Below are positions 40,306-48,207 of a stretch of DNA of 64,000 bases, piece by piece. The stretch covers positions 59,205-123,204 of the forward strand of contig CAKZPA010000037.1 in the NCBI GenBank assembly GCA_937138415.1, in the 5' to 3' direction. Position numbers and translations under genes: made by a program. The notes under the pieces are model-generated. The model was not told the origin of the DNA, made no database searches, and saw nothing but the letters and a program-made list of their open reading frames with translations. Position 1 is the stretch's first letter. Each line of letters begins with the position of its first letter. Source of the DNA: an uncultured Nitrospiraceae bacterium (GTDB lineage Bacteria > Nitrospirota > Thermodesulfovibrionia > Thermodesulfovibrionales > SM23-35).

Positions 40306-40753
40306 ATGACTGCCGTTGTCTGCCCGGTCGCGAAATGGCGCACGCTGCTCATCGCGTCAGACGGCTCCGTGTTCAGTCAGCATACAGCGAAAGAAGCCCT
40401 ACGCCTCGCGAAGGTCTGTTCGAGCAAGCTGATCGCCCTGTCTGTCGTAAAAAACCAATCTCGAGTTCGAGTCCGACTTGCCCAGGATAATCGGGAAGGA
40501 CGAGCAGGCGGCGTTGCGTCATGTCGAATGGATACGAAAACAGGCAGAACGGGAAGGCGTCGACTGCCAGCCCGTGGTCACGCTCGGCGAGCAGCCGTAT
40601 CAGGATATCGTCGATGTCGCTTCACGGTCGAAGGCGGACATAATCATCACAGGCACCCACGGCACGACGGGCATCGGAAGGCTCCTCATGGGCGGCGTGA
40701 CAGAGAGGGTCATCGGCCATTCGAAAGGAGCGGTGTCGGTTGTCAAGGCGTGA
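40306..40753 (+). pseudogene. Universal stress protein UspA with a +1-type frameshift
   Basis: The N-terminal part (LLIASDGSVFSQHTAKEALRLAK, IALSVVK) is in one frame, and the rest (LPRIIGKDEQAALRHVEW to ITGTHGTTGIGRLLMGGVTERV) is in the next. The break lies at a run of six A at 40449-40454. Removing one A restores SVVKTNLEFESDLPRIIG. The ATP-binding GTHGTTGIGRLLMGGVTE motif is intact. Either a real inactivating insertion or a homopolymer sequencing error explains it. Confidence 0.85.
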
Positions 40754-40850
40754 ACGTTCCCTCCTATGCCCTCGCTGCCAAGGCCTGACGCGCCCTTATT
40801 CCGTGATCGCTTGACAGATTCTGCTCGATGGAACTCCTTCCCCCTGCCTG

Positions 40851-40879
40851 TTGACTTCTCACCCGGAATTTGCTTTGCT
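40851..40879 (+). promoter_or_regulatory. Promoter of the first fluoride-riboswitch transcript
   Basis: TTGACT (40851-40856) and TTTGCT (40874-40879) are 17 bases apart. A second TTGACA lies at 40811. Transcription would begin near 40886, just before the aptamer. Confidence 0.55.
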
Positions 40880-40894
40880 TAAAAGCACCCGAAA

Positions 40895-40951
40895 CACAGG
40901 CGATGAGGTTCGCCGTTAACTGTCTTGCGTGACTGATAACCTCTACCACAC
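40895..40951 (+). promoter_or_regulatory. Fluoride riboswitch (crcB motif) upstream of a cation/proton antiporter
   Basis: The sequence has the hallmark order of the fluoride aptamer: AGGCGATGAGGTTCGCC (40898-40914), then AACTG, a short stem (GTC/GAC), and CTGATAACCTCTACC (40933-40947). It closely resembles the Thermotoga aptamer (GGCGAUGAGG...CUGAUGGCCUCUAC). CCTCTAC is also the 5' arm of the following terminator, so fluoride binding and termination would be mutually exclusive (an ON switch). Confidence 0.9.
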
Positions 40952-40972
40952 CATGATGCGTAGAGGTTTTTT
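40940..40972 (+). terminator. Expression-platform terminator of fluoride riboswitch 1
   Basis: CCTCTAC (40940-40946) pairs with GTAGAGG (40960-40966), followed by six T (40967-40972). The 5' arm overlaps the aptamer's 3' end. Confidence 0.9.
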
Positions 40973-41014
40973 GTTGCTCCGCCTCTCTCACGACATCAGG
41001 AGGTTTGAGAAGGG

Positions 41015-42151
41015 ATGGAAAACCAGTGGTTTCAGGCCGCCTTATGGATGGGTCTCGCCTTCGTTGCGACGCTCCTCTCGGTCCGTATCGCGATATCGAT
41101 CGCGCTCCTCGAGATCTTGGTCGGTATCGTCGGGGGAAATTTCCTCCCCCTCCAGCGAACAGAATGGCTGAACTTTCTCGCCGGCTTCGGCAGTATCCTG
41201 CTCACATTCCTGGCAGGCGCGGAGGTCGAGCCTCACATTCTGCGAAAAAGGTTCAAGGAGAGCGTCGGAGTTGGTTTCCTCAGCTTTCTCCTGCCGTTTC
41301 TCGGCGCGATGGCAGACGCATACTATCTCAGCGGCTGGACGCTCCCTCAGGCGGCCATCGCGGGCATCTCCCTCTCGACGACGTCCGTGGCCGTCGTTTA
41401 CGCCGTCATGATCGAGACGGGATACAACGAGACGGAACTCGGCAAGCTTATACTCGCGGCCTGTTTCGTTACCGATCTCGGGACGGTCGTCGCGCTCGGC
41501 GCTTTCTTCGCGAACTATGATGTCTCGATGGTCACATTCATCGTCGTGACTGCACTCATCCTCCTTCTCCTCCCCAAGTTCACCCCGTGGTTCTTCCGAC
41601 GGGTAGGGAGCCGCATCAGCGAACCGGAGACGAAATTTATTTTTCTCCTCCTCTTCATACTCGGTTCACTCGCCGTCACAGCGAAGAGCGAAGCGGTTCT
41701 GCCCGCATACCTTATCGGCATGGTCCTCGCGCCTTTCTTCCTCCAAAACAGGACACTGAGTCACCGGATGAGGGTGATGGCATTCACCATGCTCACGCCT
41801 TTTTACTTTCTCAAAGCGGGATCTCTCGTCAGCCTGAAGGCCATGTGGCAGAGCGCTCTCCTCATCGCGATCCTCCTCGCGGTGAAGATGGCGGCAAAGT
41901 TCATCGGCGTCTGGCCGTCCGCTATGGCGTTCAAATTCGGGAGAAAAGAGAGCATGTTCACGACGCTCCTCATGTCCACCGGACTCACGTTCGGAACGAT
42001 CTCGGCTCTCTTCGGCTATACCAACCATATCATCGACCAGAGCCAGTACACTGTCCTCGTCACCGCCGTGATCCTGTCCGCAGTGGTCCCGACAATAATC
42101 GCGCAAAAATGGTTTCAGCCCGATTTAAAAAAGGAGGCGAACGATGTTTAG
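41015..42151 (+). CDS. CPA2-type cation:proton antiporter
   Basis: This 378-residue protein with about 11-12 membrane helices belongs to the KefB/NapA-type Na+(K+)/H+ exchanger fold (FLAGAEVEPHILRK, ISLSTTSVAVVYAVM, LGTVVALGAFF). AGGAGG precedes the ATG. It has no C-terminal TrkA_N domain. It is controlled by the fluoride riboswitch at 40895-40951. Such antiporters are known members of fluoride riboswitch regulons, so a role in fluoride or pH homeostasis is likely. It overlaps the next uspA by eight bases. Confidence 0.9.
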   Translation: MENQWFQAALWMGLAFVATLLSVRIAISIALLEILVGIVGGNFLPLQRTEWLNFLAGFGSILLTFLAGAEVEPHILRKRFKESVGVGFLSFLLPFLGAMADAYYLSGWTLPQAAIAGISLSTTSVAVVYAVMIETGYNETELGKLILAACFVTDLGTVVALGAFFANYDVSMVTFIVVTALILLLLPKFTPWFFRRVGSRISEPETKFIFLLLFILGSLAVTAKSEAVLPAYLIGMVLAPFFLQNRTLSHRMRVMAFTMLTPFYFLKAGSLVSLKAMWQSALLIAILLAVKMAAKFIGVWPSAMAFKFGRKESMFTTLLMSTGLTFGTISALFGYTNHIIDQSQYTVLVTAVILSAVVPTIIAQKWFQPDLKKEANDV

Positions 42152-42566
42152 GAAAAATCTCATTGCGAACGACGGCTCCGAGGGTGCGAAGAAGGCCCTG
42201 AAGGTCGCGATTAATCTCGCAAAGAAGTACGACGCGGAACTGCACAGCATCTGTGTCGAAGAGAAGGTTCCCCACTACGCGGCAACCATCGGCGAGGTGG
42301 AAGAGTACAGGAAGGAGGCCAATGAATTCTTCCGAAAGATCAATGAGGAAGCGCGCGAGGCCGCATGGAGAGAGAATATAGAGCTCCATACCAAAGTCCT
42401 CGCAGGGCATGAAGTCGAAACGATCGTGCACTACGCAAAGGAAGGGAATTTCGACCTCCTCGTCGTCGGGTTCATGGGTCATTCGAAGATTTTCGGGAGA
42501 GTCTGGGGGTCCACGTCGCAGAACATTACGAAGCTGTCACCCTGCACGGTAATTGTGGTAAAATAG
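42144..42566 (+). CDS. Universal stress protein UspA family
   Basis: The 140-residue single Usp domain has an N-terminal LIANDGSEGAKKALKVAINLAKK and the C-terminal segment LLVVGFMGHSKIFGRVWGST, a variant of the usual ATP-binding GxxGxxxxxxGS. Transcription is coupled to the antiporter. A riboswitch begins six bases after its stop. It is the intact counterpart of the frameshifted uspA at 40306-40753. Confidence 0.92.
   Translation: MFRKNLIANDGSEGAKKALKVAINLAKKYDAELHSICVEEKVPHYAATIGEVEEYRKEANEFFRKINEEAREAAWRENIELHTKVLAGHEVETIVHYAKEGNFDLLVVGFMGHSKIFGRVWGSTSQNITKLSPCTVIVVK
42559..42564 (+). promoter_or_regulatory. Possible -10 (TAAAAT) inside the uspA end, serving riboswitch 2
   Basis: TAAAAT lies over the uspA stop codon and would start transcription near 42571, exactly at the 5' edge of the second aptamer. 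The -35 position (GTCACC) is weak. Readthrough from the upstream operon is the alternative. Confidence 0.35.
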
Positions 42567-42571
42567 GGAGT

Positions 42572-42632
42572 AGAAAAGGCGATGGAGTTCGCGTCACCGT
42601 CCCGCGGAAAAGGGACTGATAACTCCTACCAG
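42572..42632 (+). promoter_or_regulatory. Second fluoride riboswitch, upstream of a dynamin-like GTPase
   Basis: AAGGCGATGGAGTTCGC (42576-42592) is followed by ACCGTCCC, a GCGGAAAA loop, GGGACTGATAACTCCTACC (42612-42630). This is the same aptamer architecture as the first copy, with an extended GTCCC/GGGAC stem. The 3' strand is the 5' arm of a terminator. Confidence 0.88.
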
Positions 42633-42654
42633 ACATTTTTGGTAGGAGTTTTTT
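42621..42654 (+). terminator. Expression-platform terminator of fluoride riboswitch 2
   Basis: AACTCCTACC (42621-42630) pairs perfectly with GGTAGGAGTT (42641-42650) around AGACATTTTT. It is followed by a T-tract ending at 42654. Confidence 0.92.
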
Positions 42655-42703
42655 CGTTTTTGGGGTGTGGCGTCGCGTGTGAATAGGAGAGACGAGGGAA
42701 CGC

Positions 42704-44470
42704 ATGGTACTCGATAAATATTCGAACCTCAAGACGGAACTCATGGAGTGCATCGATGCCGCCGTCTCGATCGACGGCATCCCGCGCGTGATCTGCGAAG
42801 AACTGAAGGAAAAGGTCGCGCAGAACGTCTTCAATCTCGTCGTCCTCGGCCAGTTCAAGAGAGGAAAAACGAGCCTCATCAACGCCCTCCTCGGCGCTGA
42901 AATACTCCCGACCGCCGTCGTGCCGCTCACGTCGATCGCGACGATCCTCACGTACGGCGAGACGCTCTGCATCCGCGTGTATTTCAACGATGGCAGGGTC
43001 ATCGAGATCGACCGGTCGGATCTCAACCAGTACGTCACGGAGAAGGGAAATCCGAGAAACGAAAAGGACGTGAAAGAGGTGATCATCACGTATCCCTCGC
43101 CCTATCTGAAAGACGGGGTTCGACTGGTCGACACGCCGGGTGTCGGGTCCGTCTACGAGCACAACACCGACGTTGCCTATCAGTGCCTACCGAAATCGGA
43201 CGCTGCGCTCTTCCTCCTCTCGGTCGATCAGCCCGTCAGCAAAGCGGAGCTCGACTTCCTGAAGGACGTCAAGGAGTACGCACACCGTATCTTCTTTCTC
43301 CAGAACAAAGCGGACTACGTCGGTCCCGATGATCTCAGAGAATCCATCTCTTTCTCCAAGAACATCATCGATTCATGTCTCGAAAGCGACGTCAAGATCT
43401 TTCCCCTCTCTGCCAAGCGGGCCCTCGACGGCAAGCTCTCCGGGGACAGCGGCCTCCTCGAACAGAGCTTCCTCCCCGAGTTCGAACGTCTCCTGAACAC
43501 GTTCCTCATGGAAGAGAAGGGAAAAGTCTTGCTCATCTCCGTCGCGAACAATATCCTGAGGCTCCTCTCCCAGGCGCGTCTGGCGCTCGACCTCGAAATG
43601 AAATCGCTCGTGACGCCGCTCGAAGAACTGAAAGAGAAAATTCAGATCTTCGAGAAAAAGAGGAACGAGGTGGCAATCGAGAAGGAAAATTTCTCTCTTT
43701 TGCTCGACGGAACGATAAAGACGATCATGCAGGGCGTCCTCGAGGAGGATCTGCGGGCGTTCCGGAGAGAGTTGACGAAATGGATAACGGATAAATTCGA
43801 GGCCAGTTACGCTGAGCATTCCGGCATGTCTCTGAACGAGCTTCGTGACCATCTCGAGGCATTCGTCATTAACGAAGTCAGGCAGGCCTTCGCGTCGTGG
43901 CGGGGCCTCGAGGATGAAAAGCTCGCGAAGACGTTCGAAGCCTCCTGCAAGCGATTCATCACGAAGATCGACGAGACGGTCGATTCCCTCCTAAGGTTCT
44001 CCGCGGAACTGTTCGGCGTCCCCTTCGATATCGTGACCGCGGAGGCCATCTGGTCCACGAAGTCCGAGTTCTACTTCAGATTCAAGGAGCAGCCGGTCGG
44101 CATCGAGATCGTGGCGTCTTCGCTGACGCTCCTCCTCCCGAAGTACATCGGCGAGAAGATCATCCTCAAAAAAGTGAAAGAGTACCTCAATCGAGTGATC
44201 CACCTCCAGGCGGCCAAGATCGGATGCGACTTCGAGGAACGGTTGAACAAGAGCAAGCTGGACTTCCGCTGGGAGATGTTCCAGCGCATTGACGCGACAC
44301 TCGACGGCATTTCGAAAGCCATCGAGCAAGGGCTCCAGCGAAAGTCGGAGGGAGAGCACGCCGCGGAGGAGAGAAAGATCGCCCTCTCGAAGATCGAACA
44401 GAAGATGGACGAGACGTGCGAGCGACTCCTTCAGATTCTCGACAAGGTGTCCGCCTATCAGTTCGCGTAG
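42704..44470 (+). CDS. Bacterial dynamin-like GTPase
   Basis: The protein has 588 residues. The N-terminal dynamin GTPase domain has G1 GQFKRGKTSLINAL, G2 threonine in PLTSIAT, G3 DTPGVGS and G4 QNKADY. Long helical segments (about 290-560) with coiled coil form the stalk, and one hydrophobic stretch (IVASSLTLLLPKYIG) may contact membrane. It would remodel or protect membranes. It is the first gene after fluoride riboswitch 2. Fluoride-metal complexes can mimic the gamma phosphate in GTPases, which makes the link notable. Confidence 0.9.
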   Translation: MVLDKYSNLKTELMECIDAAVSIDGIPRVICEELKEKVAQNVFNLVVLGQFKRGKTSLINALLGAEILPTAVVPLTSIATILTYGETLCIRVYFNDGRVIEIDRSDLNQYVTEKGNPRNEKDVKEVIITYPSPYLKDGVRLVDTPGVGSVYEHNTDVAYQCLPKSDAALFLLSVDQPVSKAELDFLKDVKEYAHRIFFLQNKADYVGPDDLRESISFSKNIIDSCLESDVKIFPLSAKRALDGKLSGDSGLLEQSFLPEFERLLNTFLMEEKGKVLLISVANNILRLLSQARLALDLEMKSLVTPLEELKEKIQIFEKKRNEVAIEKENFSLLLDGTIKTIMQGVLEEDLRAFRRELTKWITDKFEASYAEHSGMSLNELRDHLEAFVINEVRQAFASWRGLEDEKLAKTFEASCKRFITKIDETVDSLLRFSAELFGVPFDIVTAEAIWSTKSEFYFRFKEQPVGIEIVASSLTLLLPKYIGEKIILKKVKEYLNRVIHLQAAKIGCDFEERLNKSKLDFRWEMFQRIDATLDGISKAIEQGLQRKSEGEHAAEERKIALSKIEQKMDETCERLLQILDKVSAYQFA

Positions 44471-44526
44471 ATCGGGCGGGCACGCTCATTCCTCCCGCAT
44501 GCGAAAGAGTGCACACGATCGTTTTC

Positions 44527-45865
<1,339 letters not shown>

Positions 45866-45965
45866 ATGCGAAAACGGGTGCGCCACGCACATCAAAAAAG
45901 AGACTCCCTCCAGCGCGTCTCATTCTTCGCGCACCGTCCGTACTCGTTGCGTCATAAGCCTCCCG

Positions 45966-47180
45966 ATGAGCGAGAGAGCCCCCGAGAGGGAACGTCGCTT
46001 CTTCGGGTTCGGTAAGAACGTCTTCGTCGCCGGACTCGTCAGTTTTTTCATGGACGTGAGTTCGGAAATGATCTATCCCCTCGTGCCCCTTTTCCTCTCG
46101 ACGGTTCTCGGCGCGAACAAATCCGTCATCGGCCTCATCGAGGGGATCGCGGAATCCACCGCGAGCCTTCTGAAAGTCTTCTCCGGGTGGTTCTCCGACC
46201 GGATCGGAAACCGAAAGTGGCTGATGGCTGCGGGATATGGCATCTCCACGGCCAGCCGGCCCATCGTCGCACTCGCGATGACCTGGCACCACGTGATGGG
46301 GTCTCGTTTCATGGATCGCTTCGGAAAAGGCGTGCGCACCGCACCGCGCGATGCCATCATCGCGGAGTCTTCGGAGAAGTCGCACCTCGGCAGGGCGTTC
46401 GGATTTCACCGGGCGATGGACACACTGGGTGCCGTCGTCGGCCCCGCGCTCGCCTTCTTTCTGCTCGGCATCTTTTCGAATAACTACCGGTGGGTTTTCT
46501 GGCTCTCGATGGTACCCGGCGCCCTTGCGGTCATCCTCATCGTCTTCTTCATCACCGAAAAGAAGAAACCGGCCGCCCGGAACATCGAGAGGCCACGGCT
46601 CACGCTCAAGCATTTCGACTGGCGCTTCAAATTCTTCGTCGCCATCGCGACGTTCTTCGCGCTCGGCAATTCGAGCGACGTCTTCCTGATCCTACGCGCA
46701 CAGCAGGTGGGCATTCCGATCGCCACGATACCGGTTGTGTACCTGCTGTTCAACCTCGTCTATTCGCTCTCTGCCGTTCCGGCGGGGATCGCCGCCGACC
46801 GTTTCGGCAGGAAGCGCGTTATTTTGATCGGCTTCATTCTCTTCGCGCTCATCTACTACGGCTTCGCCACCGTTCGAGACACCGCGGCCATCTGGATGCT
46901 TTTCGGTTTCTACGGTCTGTTCATGGGGCTGACAGAAGGCATCCAAAAAGCATTTCTCGCCACCATCATCCCGCCCGACTTCAAGGCGACCGCCTTCGGC
47001 GTATACAACACCGCGGTCGGTCTCGCTATGTTTCCGGCAAACCTCATCGGCGGCTGGCTCTGGGATCACGTCGCGCCATCGGCGACGTTCTACTTCGGGG
47101 CGATTACGGCGAGTATATCGTCAGTGCTGTTTGTAGTCTTTATCGGCATAACGCGGAAGCGATCGCGGACAATCTCCTGA
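45966..47180 (+). CDS. Major facilitator superfamily transporter
   Basis: The 404-residue protein has 12 predicted helices and MFS signatures (GWFSDRIGNRKWLM; GIAADRFGRKRVIL). FMDVSSEMIYPLVPLFL at the first helix and the GKGVRTAPRDAII segment fit a drug- or unknown-substrate bacterial clade. From MSERAPERERR, the first 68 codons of a longer frame overlap eno and are rejected. It may be part of the fluoride-linked island, but substrate is unknown. Confidence 0.88.
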   Translation: MSERAPERERRFFGFGKNVFVAGLVSFFMDVSSEMIYPLVPLFLSTVLGANKSVIGLIEGIAESTASLLKVFSGWFSDRIGNRKWLMAAGYGISTASRPIVALAMTWHHVMGSRFMDRFGKGVRTAPRDAIIAESSEKSHLGRAFGFHRAMDTLGAVVGPALAFFLLGIFSNNYRWVFWLSMVPGALAVILIVFFITEKKKPAARNIERPRLTLKHFDWRFKFFVAIATFFALGNSSDVFLILRAQQVGIPIATIPVVYLLFNLVYSLSAVPAGIAADRFGRKRVILIGFILFALIYYGFATVRDTAAIWMLFGFYGLFMGLTEGIQKAFLATIIPPDFKATAFGVYNTAVGLAMFPANLIGGWLWDHVAPSATFYFGAITASISSVLFVVFIGITRKRSRTIS

Positions 47181-47394
47181 CCACGTCGGGCAAGAGACGC
47201 GCCTTCCCGGTTCCGCGATCTCGTGCTCGTCATACGCATCCAGAGCGGGAGAACCGGTAGGACTCTCTACCCCACAGAAACCATGAAAGGGTATCGTCAT
47301 GCAGTTTTTTTTCGGCATCCCGCCACGTTTTGAACTATTTTGGACAGCAGTGTGTGCTATTATAGTCGAAAACGACACGGTAGAGGAGGTTGCC

Positions 47395-47808
47395 ATGGCA
47401 GATTCGGTCAGGAAAGTCGCCTATTTCGCGATGGAGGTGCCGAACAAACCCGGAGAGGGAGCCCGCATCCTCAAAGCCCTTGCAGACGCGGGCGTGAACC
47501 TGCTCGCCTTCTCGGGTTTTCCGAGCGGCAGGAAATCTCAGCTCGACTTCATCCCCGAAGACGTCGCACTTTTCAAGAAAGCGCTGAAAAAGACGAAGAT
47601 CTCGACGCGTCCGCAGAAGTTCGGGTTCCTCATCCAGGGAGATGATCGCAGGGGAGCAGTCGCCGACATTCTGCAAAAGCTCGCCGAGCGGAAGATCAAT
47701 GTGACCGCGATCGACGCCGTCTCCGCAGGTGCCGGCCGCTATGCCGCTATCCTGTGGGTACTTCCGAAAGACGTCAGGAAGGCGGCGGCGGCTCTCGGCG
47801 CGCAATAA
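47395..47808 (+). CDS. Tandem ACT-domain protein
   Basis: From MADSVRKVAYFAMEVPNKPG, 137 residues form two ACT domains (KPGEGARILKALADAGVNLLAF; DRRGAVADILQKLAERKINVTAID). No catalytic domain is attached. GAGGAGG precedes the ATG and a TATTAT -10-like sequence lies at 47358-47363. ACT proteins sense amino acids or act as small regulators. It converges with rpsU. Confidence 0.9.
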   Translation: MADSVRKVAYFAMEVPNKPGEGARILKALADAGVNLLAFSGFPSGRKSQLDFIPEDVALFKKALKKTKISTRPQKFGFLIQGDDRRGAVADILQKLAERKINVTAIDAVSAGAGRYAAILWVLPKDVRKAAAALGAQ

Positions 47809-47853
47809 GAGCGACGAACCGCTCAACAACGTTTCGCGTCTGCCGACGGACTC

Positions 47854-48048
47854 TCAGCGAGAAGTCCGGTACCGGTGGGCTTTTGATCTTTTCTTGCGGG
47901 CTTCCGCTCTCTTCCGTTTGGCTTTCACGGAGGGCTTCTCGTAGAAGGTCCTCGCCTTCAGCTCCTTGAGGAGCCCCTCTGTTTGAACCTTGCGTTTGAG
48001 TGTCTTGATCGCCTGCTCAACATCGTTGCCTACTACTTTTATCTCGAT
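47854..48048 (-). CDS. rpsU: 30S ribosomal protein S21 with a non-canonical start codon
   Basis: In the minus frame (M)EIKVVGNDVEQAIKTLKRK leads to LLKELKARTFYEKPSVKAK, a clear S21 of 64 residues with a basic C-terminus. Between the in-frame upstream stop (48210-48208) and this homology there is no ATG, GTG or TTG. AGGAG (48062-48058) is nine bases from ATC (48048) and six from ATA (48051), so one of these must serve. Alignment of the usual MEVKV start favours ATC. It follows the nuoG-like gene on the same strand. Confidence 0.85.
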   Translation of the reverse strand: MEIKVVGNDVEQAIKTLKRKVQTEGLLKELKARTFYEKPSVKAKRKRAEARKKRSKAHRYRTSR

Positions 48049-48071
48049 TATACCGTTCTCCTGCCTTTCCT

Positions 48072-48111
48072 CTCTCCCGTATGGTGCGACAGTGAATCCC
48101 CGGCGGGAGAG
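48072..48111 (-). promoter_or_regulatory. Hairpin in the rpsU leader
   Basis: CTCTCCCG and CGGGAGAG form an eight-base stem immediately upstream of the rpsU Shine-Dalgarno. TATCAT on the minus strand (about 48182-48177) may be the -10, giving a leader of ~120 nucleotides. The structure could regulate access to the ribosome binding site. Confidence 0.45.
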
Positions 48112-48207
48112 GAACCGGATACCGTCCGTTGGTACGCGACTCCGACGATGTCTCGCAGCCGATACCGAGTTCTTTATGATAGCATAATTCGGGCAACGGC
48201 GGGCGGA

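Noticed and set aside
40447..40455. GTA AAA AAC in the broken uspA is a classical -1 slippery heptamer
   Set aside because: A -1 shift leads to a frame that ends at a TAA within about 12 codons. The homologous downstream frame needs a +1 shift, so programmed -1 frameshifting does not explain it.
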